DNA of 64,000 bases. It comes from Wenzhouxiangella sp. XN24 (lineage in GTDB: Bacteria; Pseudomonadota; Gammaproteobacteria; Steroidobacterales; XN24). The stretch is taken from positions 639,067 to 703,066 of the forward strand of contig NZ_JAAMFG010000034.1 of the NCBI RefSeq assembly GCF_011064545.1, written 5' to 3'. The translations under genes were made by a program, and so were the position numbers. Each line of letters begins with the position of its first letter. Positions within the stretch are counted from its first letter, which is position 1. Under the pieces are notes generated by a model that was not told where the DNA came from, searched no databases, and saw nothing but the letters and a program-made list of their open reading frames with translations. Positions 28,221 to 36,945 of the stretch are shown here, piece by piece.

Positions 28221-28300
28221 ACAAGGGCAAACTCGTCGAAAGGCGGGGACGCAAAGCCACCGGTCTAAGGGACAAGGTCCTACGACAGCGGGGTTGCCAA
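28221..28300 (+). ncRNA. Cyclic di-GMP-I riboswitch (GEMM-I), first copy
   Basis: The GEMM-I signature is nearly complete: GGGCAAAC, a CGAAAG tetraloop hairpin, GGGACGCAAAGCCACCGG, TCTAAGG, and the closing GCGGGGTTGCC. The ends pair (GGCAA 28226-28230 with TTGCC 28294-28298). The tetraloop and its receptor are both present. It lies in the leader of the Ig-like lipoprotein gene, 420 bases before its start. Confidence 0.93.
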
Positions 28301-28461
28301 AGAACCGGATCGCGCTACTCCCCCTCCCAGGGCGCCCTCCAGCCAAACGGCAACCTCCTGTACCAAAGACCCCCGAACGGCCAAGCCTCTCGGCGGTTTC
28401 CCCTGTCGGTACATCCCGGAAACGGGCGATACGTAAAGACTTACGAAAGTCGAGGCCACTG

Positions 28462-28548
28462 AAAAAGGCAAACTCACTGAAAGGTGAGGACGCAAAGCCA
28501 CCGGTCTAAGGAACCCAACGCAGGGTTCTACGATAGCGGGGCCGCCAG
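28462..28548 (+). ncRNA. Cyclic di-GMP-I riboswitch (GEMM-I), second copy
   Basis: Second aptamer about 240 bases after the first: GGCAAAC, CTGAAAGG tetraloop hairpin, GAGGACGCAAAGCCACCGG, TCTAAGG, GCGGGGCCGCC. The outer pairing helix is weaker than in copy 1 (GGC with GCC, then mismatches). The second hairpin has a different variable loop, so this is not a recent duplication. It lies 172 bases before the ATG at 28721. The expression platform between is GC-rich without a T-run. Confidence 0.9.
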
Positions 28549-28720
28549 AAAACATGGAAAGACATTCTTCATATCTCAGGCTGCAACGCCGCTCCAGGTT
28601 AGCGAGCCTCTTTCCCTCTCCGGCGCGTCCGATCCGGCGCGGTCCTGTCCGCGCACTGCAATGCACTGCTACCCGTGAGTTCAACTTTTCCGTGGCCATG
28701 ATGCGAAGCGAGGTTTCGCC

Positions 28721-30643
28721 ATGGCTACCTGGAACACACTTCTAAAGTCGCGTTTCACCGCACTGACGGTTGCATTCCTGCTGACGACGCTGAGCGGCTG
28801 CGGCAGCGAGAGCGATGACACCGCGGCGGCCGTGACGCCGCCGCCGCCAAGCAGCACGACGCCGCCCCCCAGCACGACCCCGCCAATCGATCCCGAGGTC
28901 GAAACCCACATCACCGGCAGCGTCGGCGACGGCCCCATCATCGGCGCCCGCGTCCGCGTCCTCGCCAACACCGGCCTCCTGCTCAGCGAAAGCACCAGCG
29001 GCAGCACCGCCGACTACGACGTCAGGATCAAGACCCAGGGCAAGCATTACGCACTCACGATTCGCGCCGACCAGGGCACCGACCTCGTCACCGGACTCGC
29101 TCCCGATTTCGAACTGGTCGCCGTCCTGCATAGCCCGTCGAACCGCACCGTCAAGAACCTGAACCCCTTCTCGACGCTGATCTTCGAAGCCGCCCGCATG
29201 AACGGCGGCGTCAGCAACGAGACCGTCACTGCCGCCAGCCACGCCGTCGTCACGCGCTACGGCTTCGGTCTCGACACGGCGGTGATCGCCGATCCCGTCG
29301 AGACCCCGATCACCGACGAAAACATCCACATGATCGTCCGCTCCAGCGAAACGCTCGGCGAAATGATCCGTCGCACCCGCGATGCCATGACCGCTACCGG
29401 CAGCACCATGGACGGGGACGCCATCATGCAGGCCCTCGCGTCCGACCTGATCGACGGCTGGATCGACGGCATGGGCGGCCTCGAAAGCCGCTCCCGGATC
29501 GCCGCGGTCGCCAACGTCGCCAGCGCAGCCGTCCTGCTCGAGACCATGAGCAACGAATTGCGCGTGTACGACGTGAATGCGACCGACGCGATGGACCAGG
29601 CCGTGCGCCAGGTCCGCCCCAACGCCGACCCGGACGCCTCGGTCAGCACCCTGCCGATCCCCGCGACGGCGTTCGTCCAGGCCAGCCGCCTGCTGCGCGC
29701 TGCACAACAGATCAACAACGATCCGGCCATCGCGGCGGCCATTTCGGTCATGGACGCGGCCGCACCCGGCACGAGTCCTGTCGACCTCGCCGCGCAGCTC
29801 CCCGCCGACCTGCAGACGGCCCTGCGCCAGGCGACGCTCGACACCGCATATGCGCCCGAGGCGCAGGTGGACGCGATCAACGCCCAGGCCCGCGTGGCGG
29901 CACCTCAAGAACCGACCCCGGAACCGACCCCGGAACCGACCCCGGAACCGACCCCGGAACCGACCCCGGAACCGACCCCTGAGCCCGACCCCGAGCCGAC
30001 CCCTGAGCCCGACCCCGAGCCGACCCCTGAGCCCGACCCCGAGCCGACTCCTGAGCCTGAGCCCGACCCCGAGCCGATCCCGGATCCGGTCCCTGTCAAC
30101 CAGGCTCCCCAGATCTCCGGCACGCCTGCGACCACCGAGCTGCAGGTCAACGACGGGTGGAACTTCACGCCAAACGCGTCTGACCCCGAGGGCGATCCGC
30201 TGACCTTCTCGGTCACCGGTAAGCCCAGGTGGATGAGCCTGAACGCCTCGAACGGACACCTGCAGGGCACCCCCGGCGTCGGCGATGTCGGTACCACCGG
30301 ACCGATCACGATCTCCGTGACCGACGGCGAGTACACCGTCAGCCTCCCGGCATTCACCCTGACGGTGCTTGCGCCGCCGCCGGTCACCGGCTCGGCCACA
30401 CTGAGCTGGGCCCCGCCGACCGAGCGCGTGGACGGCTCGGCGATGGGCACGGTCGCCAGTTACAAGATCTACTACAGCCTCAACGGCTCGCAGCTGGACC
30501 AGGTCATCACACTGCCCGGCGGCACGACCAGCCACCAGATCCAGGACCTCGGTCAGGGCACGTGGTATTTCGCGGTCACCGCCATATGCGCCGATGGTCT
30601 CGAAAGCACCAAGTCAGCCGTCGTGAGCAAGACGATCCAGTAA
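28721..30643 (+). CDS. Lipoprotein with PEPT-repeat stalk and C-terminal Ig-like/FN3 domains, c-di-GMP riboswitch controlled
   Basis: 640 residues. Lipobox LLTTLSGC gives a lipidated Cys near residue 27. A Pro/Thr-rich spacer, then a carboxypeptidase-regulatory-like domain ([17 protein letters not shown], about 60-130), a long helical region to about 390, then a stalk of about 60 residues made of [12 protein letters not shown] repeats. The C-terminus is a putative Ig (He_PIG) domain ([39 protein letters not shown]) and an FN3-like domain ending SAVVSKTIQ. This fits a surface adhesin or matrix protein whose expression is tied to c-di-GMP by the leader riboswitches. Confidence 0.85.
   Translation: MATWNTLLKSRFTALTVAFLLTTLSGCGSESDDTAAAVTPPPPSSTTPPPSTTPPIDPEVETHITGSVGDGPIIGARVRVLANTGLLLSESTSGSTADYDVRIKTQGKHYALTIRADQGTDLVTGLAPDFELVAVLHSPSNRTVKNLNPFSTLIFEAARMNGGVSNETVTAASHAVVTRYGFGLDTAVIADPVETPITDENIHMIVRSSETLGEMIRRTRDAMTATGSTMDGDAIMQALASDLIDGWIDGMGGLESRSRIAAVANVASAAVLLETMSNELRVYDVNATDAMDQAVRQVRPNADPDASVSTLPIPATAFVQASRLLRAAQQINNDPAIAAAISVMDAAAPGTSPVDLAAQLPADLQTALRQATLDTAYAPEAQVDAINAQARVAAPQEPTPEPTPEPTPEPTPEPTPEPTPEPDPEPTPEPDPEPTPEPDPEPTPEPEPDPEPIPDPVPVNQAPQISGTPATTELQVNDGWNFTPNASDPEGDPLTFSVTGKPRWMSLNASNGHLQGTPGVGDVGTTGPITISVTDGEYTVSLPAFTLTVLAPPPVTGSATLSWAPPTERVDGSAMGTVASYKIYYSLNGSQLDQVITLPGGTTSHQIQDLGQGTWYFAVTAICADGLESTKSAVVSKTIQ
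29909..30076 (+). repeat. Coding tandem repeats of the PEPT stalk
   Basis: Six 12-base units (gaaccgaccccg) from 29909 to 29980 are followed by three 24-base units (gagcccgaccccgagccgac plus cct) and a degenerate tail. The unit sizes keep the frame, so the stalk length can change by recombination or slippage. Confidence 0.9.
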
Positions 30644-30685
30644 CGGTCTCGGGAGCAGTGCAACGGTCCCCTGGGACCGGTTCCC

Positions 30686-30721
30686 ATGCGCGGGCTGCGC
30701 GAGTGGCCCGCGCATTTTTTT
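30686..30721 (+). terminator. Rho-independent terminator
   Basis: Stem atgcgcgggc / gcccgcgcat (30686-30695 with 30706-30715), 10-base loop and seven T residues, about 40 bases after the lipoprotein stop codon. Confidence 0.9.
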
Positions 30722-30734
30722 GGCCGGGGAAAAG

Positions 30735-30750
30735 TGTGACGTGGCTCACG
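30735..30750. promoter_or_regulatory. CRP/FNR-family-like site upstream of PEP-CTERM gene 3
   Basis: TGTGACGTGGCTCACG: TGTGA-N6-TCACG, one mismatch to the consensus palindrome. It is 80 bases upstream of the sigma-54-like promoter at 30830. Confidence 0.45.
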
Positions 30751-30829
30751 TCGGCGGACTTTACAGACCCGGCTGCGGGGCGCGATGGGTAAATTCATAA
30801 AATGATGTTTTTATTCGTTATTTTCGAGT

Positions 30830-30845
30830 TGGCACGCCTTGTGCA
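30830..30845 (+). promoter_or_regulatory. Sigma-54 promoter (-24/-12) of PEP-CTERM gene 3
   Basis: TGGCACGCCTTGTGCA: full -24 consensus TGGCACG and a -12 element GTGCA, 48 bases upstream of the ATG at 30893. Confidence 0.7.
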
Positions 30846-30892
30846 TCATGAAACGCAACTAAGTAATTCGTTCGTGACCCAAGGTAACATCC

Positions 30893-31639
30893 ATGATTCG
30901 CAAGTCATCCCTTTTCGCTCTCTCCGCCGTCGCAGCCCTGGCTGTTGCCGGTGTTGCCCATGCCGGCCCAATTACCTACCAGATCAGCGCCAACGACCTG
31001 ACTGCTGCCAAGAATGCCGAACTGGCCTTCCTGAGCACCCTCCAGGCGGGTTACACCACCGAGGATTTCGAAGACGTCGCCGACGTTGACGATAACACCC
31101 AATACCTGTCGATCATGACGTCTGTCGGCGAATTCGTAAGCGAAGTGCCGGGCACGGGCGGGGCGTGCGACAACGTGTCCATGGGCTACGACTGCGATGA
31201 GGGCCTCGCCATTCTGAACGGAGACCCCGGCACGAACCCGTTCTCCGGCCGCTTTAATACCACGGACCCGGGTAACAAGTGGCTCGACAGCTTCGACGCC
31301 CAGAAATTCCTGTTCAATGTGGCGGCGGGCAACAATGCCGTGGGTTTCTTCATCACAGACCCCAACGATGCTGGCGGGAGCTTCGATTTCGAAACCACTG
31401 ACGGCACGTTTACCTTGTCGATCGATGACATCTTCAAAGGCAAGCTTGGCAACAAGGGCGTGTTCTACGTGTCCTTCTTCTCTGAGTTGGACATCGAGAG
31501 CATCCGGATTGTCACCAACAACGGGAACGACGGCTTCGGCGTCGACGACGTTACCGTCGGTCGCGTGCCCGAGCCCGGCACCCTCGCCCTCCTCGGTCTC
31601 GGCCTGCTGGGCGCCGGGATGATGCGCCGCCGCGGCTAG
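30893..31639 (+). CDS. PEP-CTERM sorting-signal protein 3
   Basis: 248 residues. Signal peptide (SSLFALSAVAALAVAGVAHA-GP). C-terminal tag VPEPGTLALLGLGLLGAGMMRRRG. The mature region has two cysteines (GGACDNVSMGYDCDEG) that could form a disulfide, and a beta-sandwich-like end (IESIRIVTNNGNDGFGVDDVTVGRVPEP) common in PEP-CTERM proteins. It is not a close paralogue of the other two. It has its own sigma-54-type promoter and terminator, and lies between two lipoprotein genes with shared C-terminal domains. Confidence 0.92.
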   Translation: MIRKSSLFALSAVAALAVAGVAHAGPITYQISANDLTAAKNAELAFLSTLQAGYTTEDFEDVADVDDNTQYLSIMTSVGEFVSEVPGTGGACDNVSMGYDCDEGLAILNGDPGTNPFSGRFNTTDPGNKWLDSFDAQKFLFNVAAGNNAVGFFITDPNDAGGSFDFETTDGTFTLSIDDIFKGKLGNKGVFYVSFFSELDIESIRIVTNNGNDGFGVDDVTVGRVPEPGTLALLGLGLLGAGMMRRRG

Positions 31640-31677
31640 ACACAGACACGTCTACGACTCCTTGGAGTCGACCTTGC

Positions 31678-31706
31678 AAGGGCCCCTTTCGGGGCCCTTT
31701 CTTTTT
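31678..31706 (+). terminator. Rho-independent terminator after PEP-CTERM gene 3
   Basis: Stem aagggcccc / ggggccctt (31678-31686 with 31691-31699), 4-base loop, T-rich tail. Confidence 0.9.
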
Positions 31707-32134
31707 CGGACTTAGCCGACGCCCACGACGCCCGGGCCGAGTCGCACCCTCTCATCCTCATCCGCGCTGTCCCAACCCAGCGCCCGCGCAAATCTGCGCA
31801 CGCCCCAACCACCAAAACGTCCTCGGACACGCGAAAACACACCCCCAAGGAAGCTGATTTCCGCATAGCAGCACGGATTTGCCCACGACGGTTCATGCCA
31901 AATCTAGAAAAACGCCACAACAGCACCTCGACAATTGGTTAAAGATTCGCCACAAGCTGCCGATTTATAAGGTGAATCGGGCTTCGAAATCCGACGTTAT
32001 CCGCGCAACTTTATGTTTGTTAATAAAAATTTCGCCAAACCCTTGTTGTTTGACTTAATTACTGATGCTAGAAAAGCGCATCTTTCAGCCCTACCTGCGC
32101 CGGGTGGCGCCTCCTTCCACCCGACCGAGGTCAT
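31707..32134. other. Intergenic region upstream of the small Ig-like lipoprotein
   Basis: About 430 bases with no convincing gene. AT-rich near its right end, as expected for a promoter region. An inverted repeat GATTCGCC / GGTGAATC (31944-31951 and 31971-31978, one mismatch) is visible. No riboswitch or sigma-54 box was recognised. Confidence 0.4.
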
Positions 32135-32863
32135 ATGGAACAACGGCAAACGAGCGGTTCGCGATTCGTGCCGATCATCGCCTGCCTGGTGCTGGCGGGA
32201 TGTTTTGGCGACAACGACATTGCTGGTGCGCCGGGCGGCAACCAGCCTCCCCCGGGCGCCGGACAGCCATCTCCTTCGCCGACCCCGCCGCCTCCGCCAA
32301 GCCCGCCCCCGGATACCAATGCGCCGCCGACGATCTCCGGCAGCCCGCCCACCTCGGTCACGGTCGGCGAGCCATGGACCTTCCAGCCCAGCATCGCGGA
32401 TCCGGATGGTGACCAGCTCACCGTGTCGGCGAGCAACCTGCCGGGCTGGCTTTCACTCGACGCGAGCACCGGCCGGGTACACGGCACCCCCGGCGAGGGT
32501 GACGTGCGCAGCTGGAACGGCATCGCGCTCACCGTCAGCGATGGCCAGGCCACGGCGAGCCTGTCGGCGTTTTCTGTCAACGTGGTGGCCCGGGGTGCGG
32601 TAACGGGCAATGCAACTTTGAGCTGGAGCGCCCCCACCGAGCGCGCGGACGGTTCACCGATCGGTGAACTCGCCGGCTACGAGGTGCTCTACGGCCAGCA
32701 ATCCCGCAACTACGACATCGTCATCGAGCTCGATAATCCCGGCGTCACGCGCTACATGATCGAGGGTCTCGGACCCGGCACCTGGTTCTTCGCGGTCAAG
32801 GCCGTGACGAAGGACGGGCTGGAAAGCGCCCCGTCACAGGAAGTCAGCAAGACGATCGGCTGA
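32135..32863 (+). CDS. Small lipoprotein with Ig-like and FN3-like domains
   Basis: 242 residues. Lipobox CLVLAGC near residue 22, then a Pro-rich linker (PSPSPTPPPPPSPPPDTN), a putative Ig domain (PPTISGSPPTSVTVGEPWTFQPSIADPDGDQLTVSASNLPGWLSLDASTGRVHGTPGEGD) and an FN3-like domain ending SQEVSKTIG. These two domains are clearly homologous to the C-terminus of the 640-residue lipoprotein at 28.7 kb. This is the short form without the helical body, probably a surface or matrix-binding protein. Confidence 0.8.
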   Translation: MEQRQTSGSRFVPIIACLVLAGCFGDNDIAGAPGGNQPPPGAGQPSPSPTPPPPPSPPPDTNAPPTISGSPPTSVTVGEPWTFQPSIADPDGDQLTVSASNLPGWLSLDASTGRVHGTPGEGDVRSWNGIALTVSDGQATASLSAFSVNVVARGAVTGNATLSWSAPTERADGSPIGELAGYEVLYGQQSRNYDIVIELDNPGVTRYMIEGLGPGTWFFAVKAVTKDGLESAPSQEVSKTIG

Positions 32864-32865
32864 TT

Positions 32866-33005
32866 TGCGAAGCCGGCCAACGTGCAAGATTCGCCGCCGC
32901 GCACCTTGCAAGATGCGAAGCCGCCCAACGTGTAAGAATCCTCGACACGCGCGCCGAGGACATCCGGGCCAGGGCTAGCGCGACCCCTGGGCTAGCGCGA
33001 TCCCT
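32866..33005. repeat. Tandem duplications at the 3' end of the sugar transferase gene
   Basis: A 27-base unit beginning tgcgaagccggccaacgtg at 32866 recurs at 32914 with three mismatches (period 48). Next to it a 17-base unit gggctagcgcgacccct (32972-32988) is repeated at 32989-33005 with one mismatch; the second copy contains the stop codon and last codons of the sugar transferase. Confidence 0.75.
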
Positions 33006-34557
33006 TCCGCCACAGCACCACCTCGGCGGTCTGCAACAGGATCACCAGGTCGAACAGGATCGACTTGTTCTTCACGTAGTACAGGTCGTACTGCAGCTTT
33101 TCCAGGGCGTCGTGCTCGGACGCGCCATAGGGGTAGCAGAGCTGCGCCCACCCGGTGATGCCCGGCTTCACGCAATGGCGCTCGCGGTAATAGGGAATCT
33201 TTTCAGCGAGCTGCTCGACGAATTCCGGCCGCTCGGGCCGGGGACCCACGAAGCTCATCCGCCCCGCCAGCACGTTGAACAGCTGCGGCAGCTCGTCGAT
33301 GCGGGTCGCGCGGATGAACCGGCCGACCGAGGTCACGCGCGGGTCGTTCTGCTGCGCCCACTTGGCGCCGTCCTTCTCCGCGTCCTCGCGCATGCTGCGG
33401 AACTTGAAGAGCGTGAAGGGCTCACCCTCCAGGCCGACGCGGGTCTGGGCATAAAACACGTTGCCGCGGAAGCCGGATGAGACCCAGATCGCCAGCGCGG
33501 TGAGCAGCATCAACGGGGCGGTCAGCACCAGTAGTATCCCCGCGGCAATGAGATCGAGGGTCCGCGTCAGCAAGCGCGCCACGCCGCGGCTGTTGATACC
33601 CTCGGAGTAAATCAACCAGCTCGGGTAGAGCATGGACAGCTCGACCTTGCCGCTCTCGCGCTCCATGAAATCCAGTACGTCGGTCACCGGCACGCCAGCC
33701 AGCCGGCAATCCAGCAGCTGGTGCACCGGCAGGCCGCGCCGGCGATCTTCCATAGCGACCACCACCTCGTCCACGTCATGTTCCAGCACGAAGTCGCGCA
33801 GGGAATCGCCCGTCTGGACCCGCGCCTCGGGCGGCACCTTGGCCGTGGAGCCCTCGGTGGGAACATAGCCGACCACCTGGAAATTGCGCAGATCCTGCCG
33901 CACGCGCACGTTCTGGACCTCCGCCGCCTTCGCACCCGCGCCATACACGAGCACCCGGCGCGCGAAGCGCTCCCGGCCGACCACCTGCACGAACACCAGC
34001 CGCGAAGTGGCGAGTAGCGGCAGGGCGATGCAGATCGAGAGCGCCAGCGTGCTCCGGTTCAGGGTCAAAGATCCCATGAAAAACATCAGGATGGCCATGG
34101 CCAGCGCGCCGATCACGAGCCCTACGACCATGCGGGCGATCACGGAGGCCGTGCGAGCATCGAGCCGGCGGTTGTAGAGGCCCATGGCGACGAGCGCGGA
34201 CAGCACCACCCCCGCGAACACCAGTGATTCGGTCCACGGGGCGCCCACAGCGGCCCGCAGTTGCTCGATGTCACCGGCGTGCAGGACGACGCCCGCAAGG
34301 TGGACCGCCACGCACAACAGCAGGAAGTCCACGGTGCCGATGATCAGGGCCCACAGGTCGATGTTCTGCCCGAAGATCTCCACGGACGTCTTGGAGACGC
34401 GCCAGCGGCGATGCTTGGGGGTGTTAGGAGAACCAGGCAAGGATTCGGTTTTGGTATTCACGGGCTTCAGAACTGGATATTCCTTCGACGAGTCGCGGGG
34501 CTCGACTTGCTCGGTGTCTCCCGACTGCTGGAATTTAAAAGGATTTCCCCTCGACAC
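32992..34557 (-). CDS. Undecaprenyl-phosphate sugar phosphotransferase starting the exopolysaccharide (WcaJ/EpsB type)
   Basis: 521 residues. A polar N-terminus of about 70 residues, four hydrophobic helices (about 75-195), a Rossmann-like CoA-binding-type domain ([15 protein letters not shown]), another helix ([23 protein letters not shown]), and the C-terminal bacterial sugar transferase domain: [68 protein letters not shown]. It transfers a sugar-1-phosphate to undecaprenyl phosphate, the first step of polymer assembly. It resembles the PEP-CTERM/EPS-associated subfamily. A CRP-type palindrome lies 3 bases before its start codon. Confidence 0.93.
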   Translation of the reverse strand: MSRGNPFKFQQSGDTEQVEPRDSSKEYPVLKPVNTKTESLPGSPNTPKHRRWRVSKTSVEIFGQNIDLWALIIGTVDFLLLCVAVHLAGVVLHAGDIEQLRAAVGAPWTESLVFAGVVLSALVAMGLYNRRLDARTASVIARMVVGLVIGALAMAILMFFMGSLTLNRSTLALSICIALPLLATSRLVFVQVVGRERFARRVLVYGAGAKAAEVQNVRVRQDLRNFQVVGYVPTEGSTAKVPPEARVQTGDSLRDFVLEHDVDEVVVAMEDRRRGLPVHQLLDCRLAGVPVTDVLDFMERESGKVELSMLYPSWLIYSEGINSRGVARLLTRTLDLIAAGILLVLTAPLMLLTALAIWVSSGFRGNVFYAQTRVGLEGEPFTLFKFRSMREDAEKDGAKWAQQNDPRVTSVGRFIRATRIDELPQLFNVLAGRMSFVGPRPERPEFVEQLAEKIPYYRERHCVKPGITGWAQLCYPYGASEHDALEKLQYDLYYVKNKSILFDLVILLQTAEVVLWRKGSR

Positions 34558-34559
34558 AA

Positions 34560-34575
34560 CGTGATTCCCGTCACA
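34560..34575. promoter_or_regulatory. CRP/FNR-family-like site upstream of the sugar transferase
   Basis: CGTGATTCCCGTCACA on the plus strand, that is TGTGACGGGAATCACG on the minus strand, one mismatch to TGTGA-N6-TCACA. It lies 3 bases before the start codon; bound protein there would block transcription or translation initiation unless the true start is internal. Confidence 0.45.
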
Positions 34576-34739
34576 GGCGGACTGATTCGCCTTCGCCCCG
34601 CATAGTTAGTATAGATGCAGGCGGGTTGCACACATATGAAACGATGCCACGGTAGTTTTCTATGGCGATAAGATTTTTTTACATATTCCAAGCCGAGAAT
34701 GACGCGCCGGGTCCGCGGGTTTTCGTGCGAACCTTTACT

Positions 34740-34777
34740 CTCCAACCAGACCACGCCTCTCCAACCAGGCCACGCCT
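34740..34777 (+). repeat. 19-bp tandem repeat, two units
   Basis: ctccaaccagaccacgcct (34740-34758) is directly followed by the same 19 bases with one change (34759-34777). Confidence 0.8.
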
Positions 34778-34957
34778 GCGAGGAATCACCAAACCAAACC
34801 AAAAAAAACCGGCATCATCTCTCACGCCGATCGTGTTGAAGTGATAGTGTGTCGGATTAGTACTTGGAACTGGATCACAGCCCTAACTGACTCAACGCGT
34901 TAGGGTAAACGTCTAAAACCCAGCCAACTAAGCCGCCAGAAGGCCTCGGGAAATCAC

Positions 34958-35950
34958 GTGGCGAAAGTGAAAGTCGTGTCTCAAGGATCTGACGACACCC
35001 AGGCCAGCCAGCCCAGTTTGTCGGTGGTCGTTCCCCTTTACAACGAGGAAGAAAGCGCAACGGCGTTGTATGACGCCGTGTGCGCAGCGCTGGATCCTTC
35101 CGGGCTGAACTACGAGTTGTTGCTCGTGGATGACGGCAGTCGTGACCGAACATGGCAGATAGTCCAGGACATCGCGAGCACCGACGCCCGCGTCAGAGGC
35201 ATCAGGTTCCGGCGCAATTTCGGCCAGACGCCCGCGATGGCCGCTGGCATCGAGTACGCGCGGGGTAGCGTCATCGTCACGATGGACGGGGACCTGCAGA
35301 ACGACCCGAGAGACATCCCGATGCTCGTGGCCAAACTCGATGAGGGCTTCGACCTTGTCGTCGGCTGGCGCTTCGATCGCCAGGACAAGCTCGTCAGCAG
35401 GAAAATTCCCTCGAAAATCGCCAACTGGCTCATCGGTCGAGTCACCGGCGTACCGATCAAGGACAATGGCTGTTCCTTGAAAGCCTATCGGGCCAAAGTC
35501 ATCAAGAATGTCCCTCTGTATTCTGAGATGCACCGCTTCATTCCCGCCATGGCACGGATTTCAGGTGCGGAGATCGCAGAACTGAAAGTCAGGCACCACG
35601 CTCGCCAGTTCGGGACTTCCAAATATGGGATTTCTCGCACCTGGCGAGTTCTGATGGACCTGGTCGCGATCAAGACCCTGAGCCGGGCGGCCACACAGCC
35701 GATGCACTGGTTCAGCCGCTTGTCCTTGCCGCTATTGATGATGGGATTGCCACTACTCGGCTACGCCATGTACGAATTCATCGCAGCGGAGGGAAGAAGC
35801 CCGGTTGTGTTTGCCGGCGCCGGCCTGCTACTCGTCTCTTCCGGCGTGATGATGCTTTTCACCGGCGTGTTAGTGGAACTGGCGGTACGCACCGGCGACG
35901 CCCGGCTGATTGACGCCACCTATTTCTTGAAAAGGCTGATTGACAAATGA
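34958..35950 (+). CDS. GT2 family glycosyltransferase with C-terminal membrane helices (DPM/GtrB type)
   Basis: 330 residues from GTG 34958. GT-A fold: LSVVVPLYNEEESATALYDAV, LLVDDGSRDRTWQIV, RNFGQTPAMAAGIEYARGSVIVTMDGDLQNDPRDIP (DxD-like DGD), VVGWRFDRQDKLVSRKIPSKIANWL. Two C-terminal helices (LPLLMMGLPLLGYAMYEFI, VFAGAGLLLVSSGVMMLFTGVLVEL) place it on the inner membrane. Members make polyprenyl-phosphate sugars for later transfer. It overlaps the next GT2 gene by 4 bases. Confidence 0.92.
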   Translation: MAKVKVVSQGSDDTQASQPSLSVVVPLYNEEESATALYDAVCAALDPSGLNYELLLVDDGSRDRTWQIVQDIASTDARVRGIRFRRNFGQTPAMAAGIEYARGSVIVTMDGDLQNDPRDIPMLVAKLDEGFDLVVGWRFDRQDKLVSRKIPSKIANWLIGRVTGVPIKDNGCSLKAYRAKVIKNVPLYSEMHRFIPAMARISGAEIAELKVRHHARQFGTSKYGISRTWRVLMDLVAIKTLSRAATQPMHWFSRLSLPLLMMGLPLLGYAMYEFIAAEGRSPVVFAGAGLLLVSSGVMMLFTGVLVELAVRTGDARLIDATYFLKRLIDK

Positions 35951-36924
35951 ACGATGTTGTCGGGCAATCGCCAGGCTCCGGACGGATAACTGTTGTGCCT
36001 GATCGCCTTACGGTGATCGTGCCCGTGAGCGAGCGGCATGACGATCTGCGCACCCTGCATGATGATTATCGCAAGGCGCTGCTTACGGTAGAACAGGACC
36101 TGGAGTTTATCTACGTCCTCGACGGTCCGAAGCCGCAAGCTCTGCAACAGCTGCGCGAGCTCCGTTCGCGCGGTGAGGAGTTGATCATCTTGCAGTTCGG
36201 CAAATGGTTCGGCGAGGCCGCTGCAATTTCCGCCGGGTTCAGCGCGTCCTCCGGAACCTGGGTCATGACGCTGCCTTCCTACTACCAGGTTGAGCCGGCT
36301 TCGATCGCGGACCTGTGGTCTTCTCGCAAGACAAGCCATATGACGGTTGCGTGTCGCCACCCCCGTGCGGGGTCGGCCTGGAACCGGGTGCTTGGCCGGG
36401 TATTCAACGCTCTGGTCAGGGCGATCACTGGAACCCAGCTGAGCGATCTCGGTTGCGGTGCCCGGCTAATGAGCAGAAACGTGCTGGAAGAGATACCGAT
36501 CTATGGGGATCAACACCGTTTTCTCCCCGTACTCGCATCGATGCGCGGCTTTTCCGTAACAGAAGTGCCGCTGGCCCAGTCTCCGCGCGACCTGGTTCAT
36601 CGCCCGTATGGCCCAGGCGTGTTCTTACGACGCATTCTCGACCTGGTGTCCGTGTTTTTCCTGGCGCGATTCACCAAAAAACCGCTGCGATTCTTCGGCT
36701 TGATCGGCACGGCGATCGCACTGGTTGGCGCCCTGTGGACCAGCTGGCTGGTTGTTCAACGGGTATTTATGGACCAGGGCCTGGGTGACCGTCCCGCACT
36801 AATTCTCGCCGCGCTGCTCATCACTCTCGGCGTGCAGGTGTTCACGCTCGGGCTTGTTGGCGAGATCATCATTTTTACGCATGCGCGAGATATCCGCGAA
36901 TATGCGGTTGAGGAAGTGACCTGA
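35947..36924 (+). CDS. GT2 family glycosyltransferase, membrane-anchored paralogue
   Basis: 325 residues. RLTVIVPVSERHDDLRTLHDDYRKAL, LEFIYVLDGPKPQALQQL, FGKWFGEAAAISAGFSASSGTWVMTLPSYYQVEPASI, then two C-terminal helices (FFGLIGTAIALVGALWTSWLVV, ALILAALLITLGVQVFTLGLVGEIIIF). The usual DGD metal motif is replaced by LPSYYQVEP, so catalytic competence is uncertain. Such divergent pairs with a canonical GT2 may act as heteromers. Translationally coupled to the upstream GT2. Confidence 0.85.
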   Translation: MNDVVGQSPGSGRITVVPDRLTVIVPVSERHDDLRTLHDDYRKALLTVEQDLEFIYVLDGPKPQALQQLRELRSRGEELIILQFGKWFGEAAAISAGFSASSGTWVMTLPSYYQVEPASIADLWSSRKTSHMTVACRHPRAGSAWNRVLGRVFNALVRAITGTQLSDLGCGARLMSRNVLEEIPIYGDQHRFLPVLASMRGFSVTEVPLAQSPRDLVHRPYGPGVFLRRILDLVSVFFLARFTKKPLRFFGLIGTAIALVGALWTSWLVVQRVFMDQGLGDRPALILAALLITLGVQVFTLGLVGEIIIFTHARDIREYAVEEVT

Positions 36925-36945
36925 CAGGACTTGGACACCCTTGCG

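Larger units (their letters stand above)
34558..34957. other. Divergent intergenic region at the head of the polysaccharide locus
   Basis: About 400 bases between the divergent sugar transferase and GT2 genes. It contains a CRP-type site (34560-34575) and a 19-bp tandem repeat (34740-34777). AT-rich patches near 34620-34690 and 34800-34870 could hold the promoters. No gene seen. Confidence 0.5.

Noticed and set aside
28110..28720. Small proteins encoded in the riboswitch leader
   Set aside because: The only frames are short and cross both aptamers; the RNA structure explains the conservation.
29909..30076. CRISPR-like array
   Set aside because: Direct 12- and 24-base units without unique spacers; it is a coding PEPT stalk.
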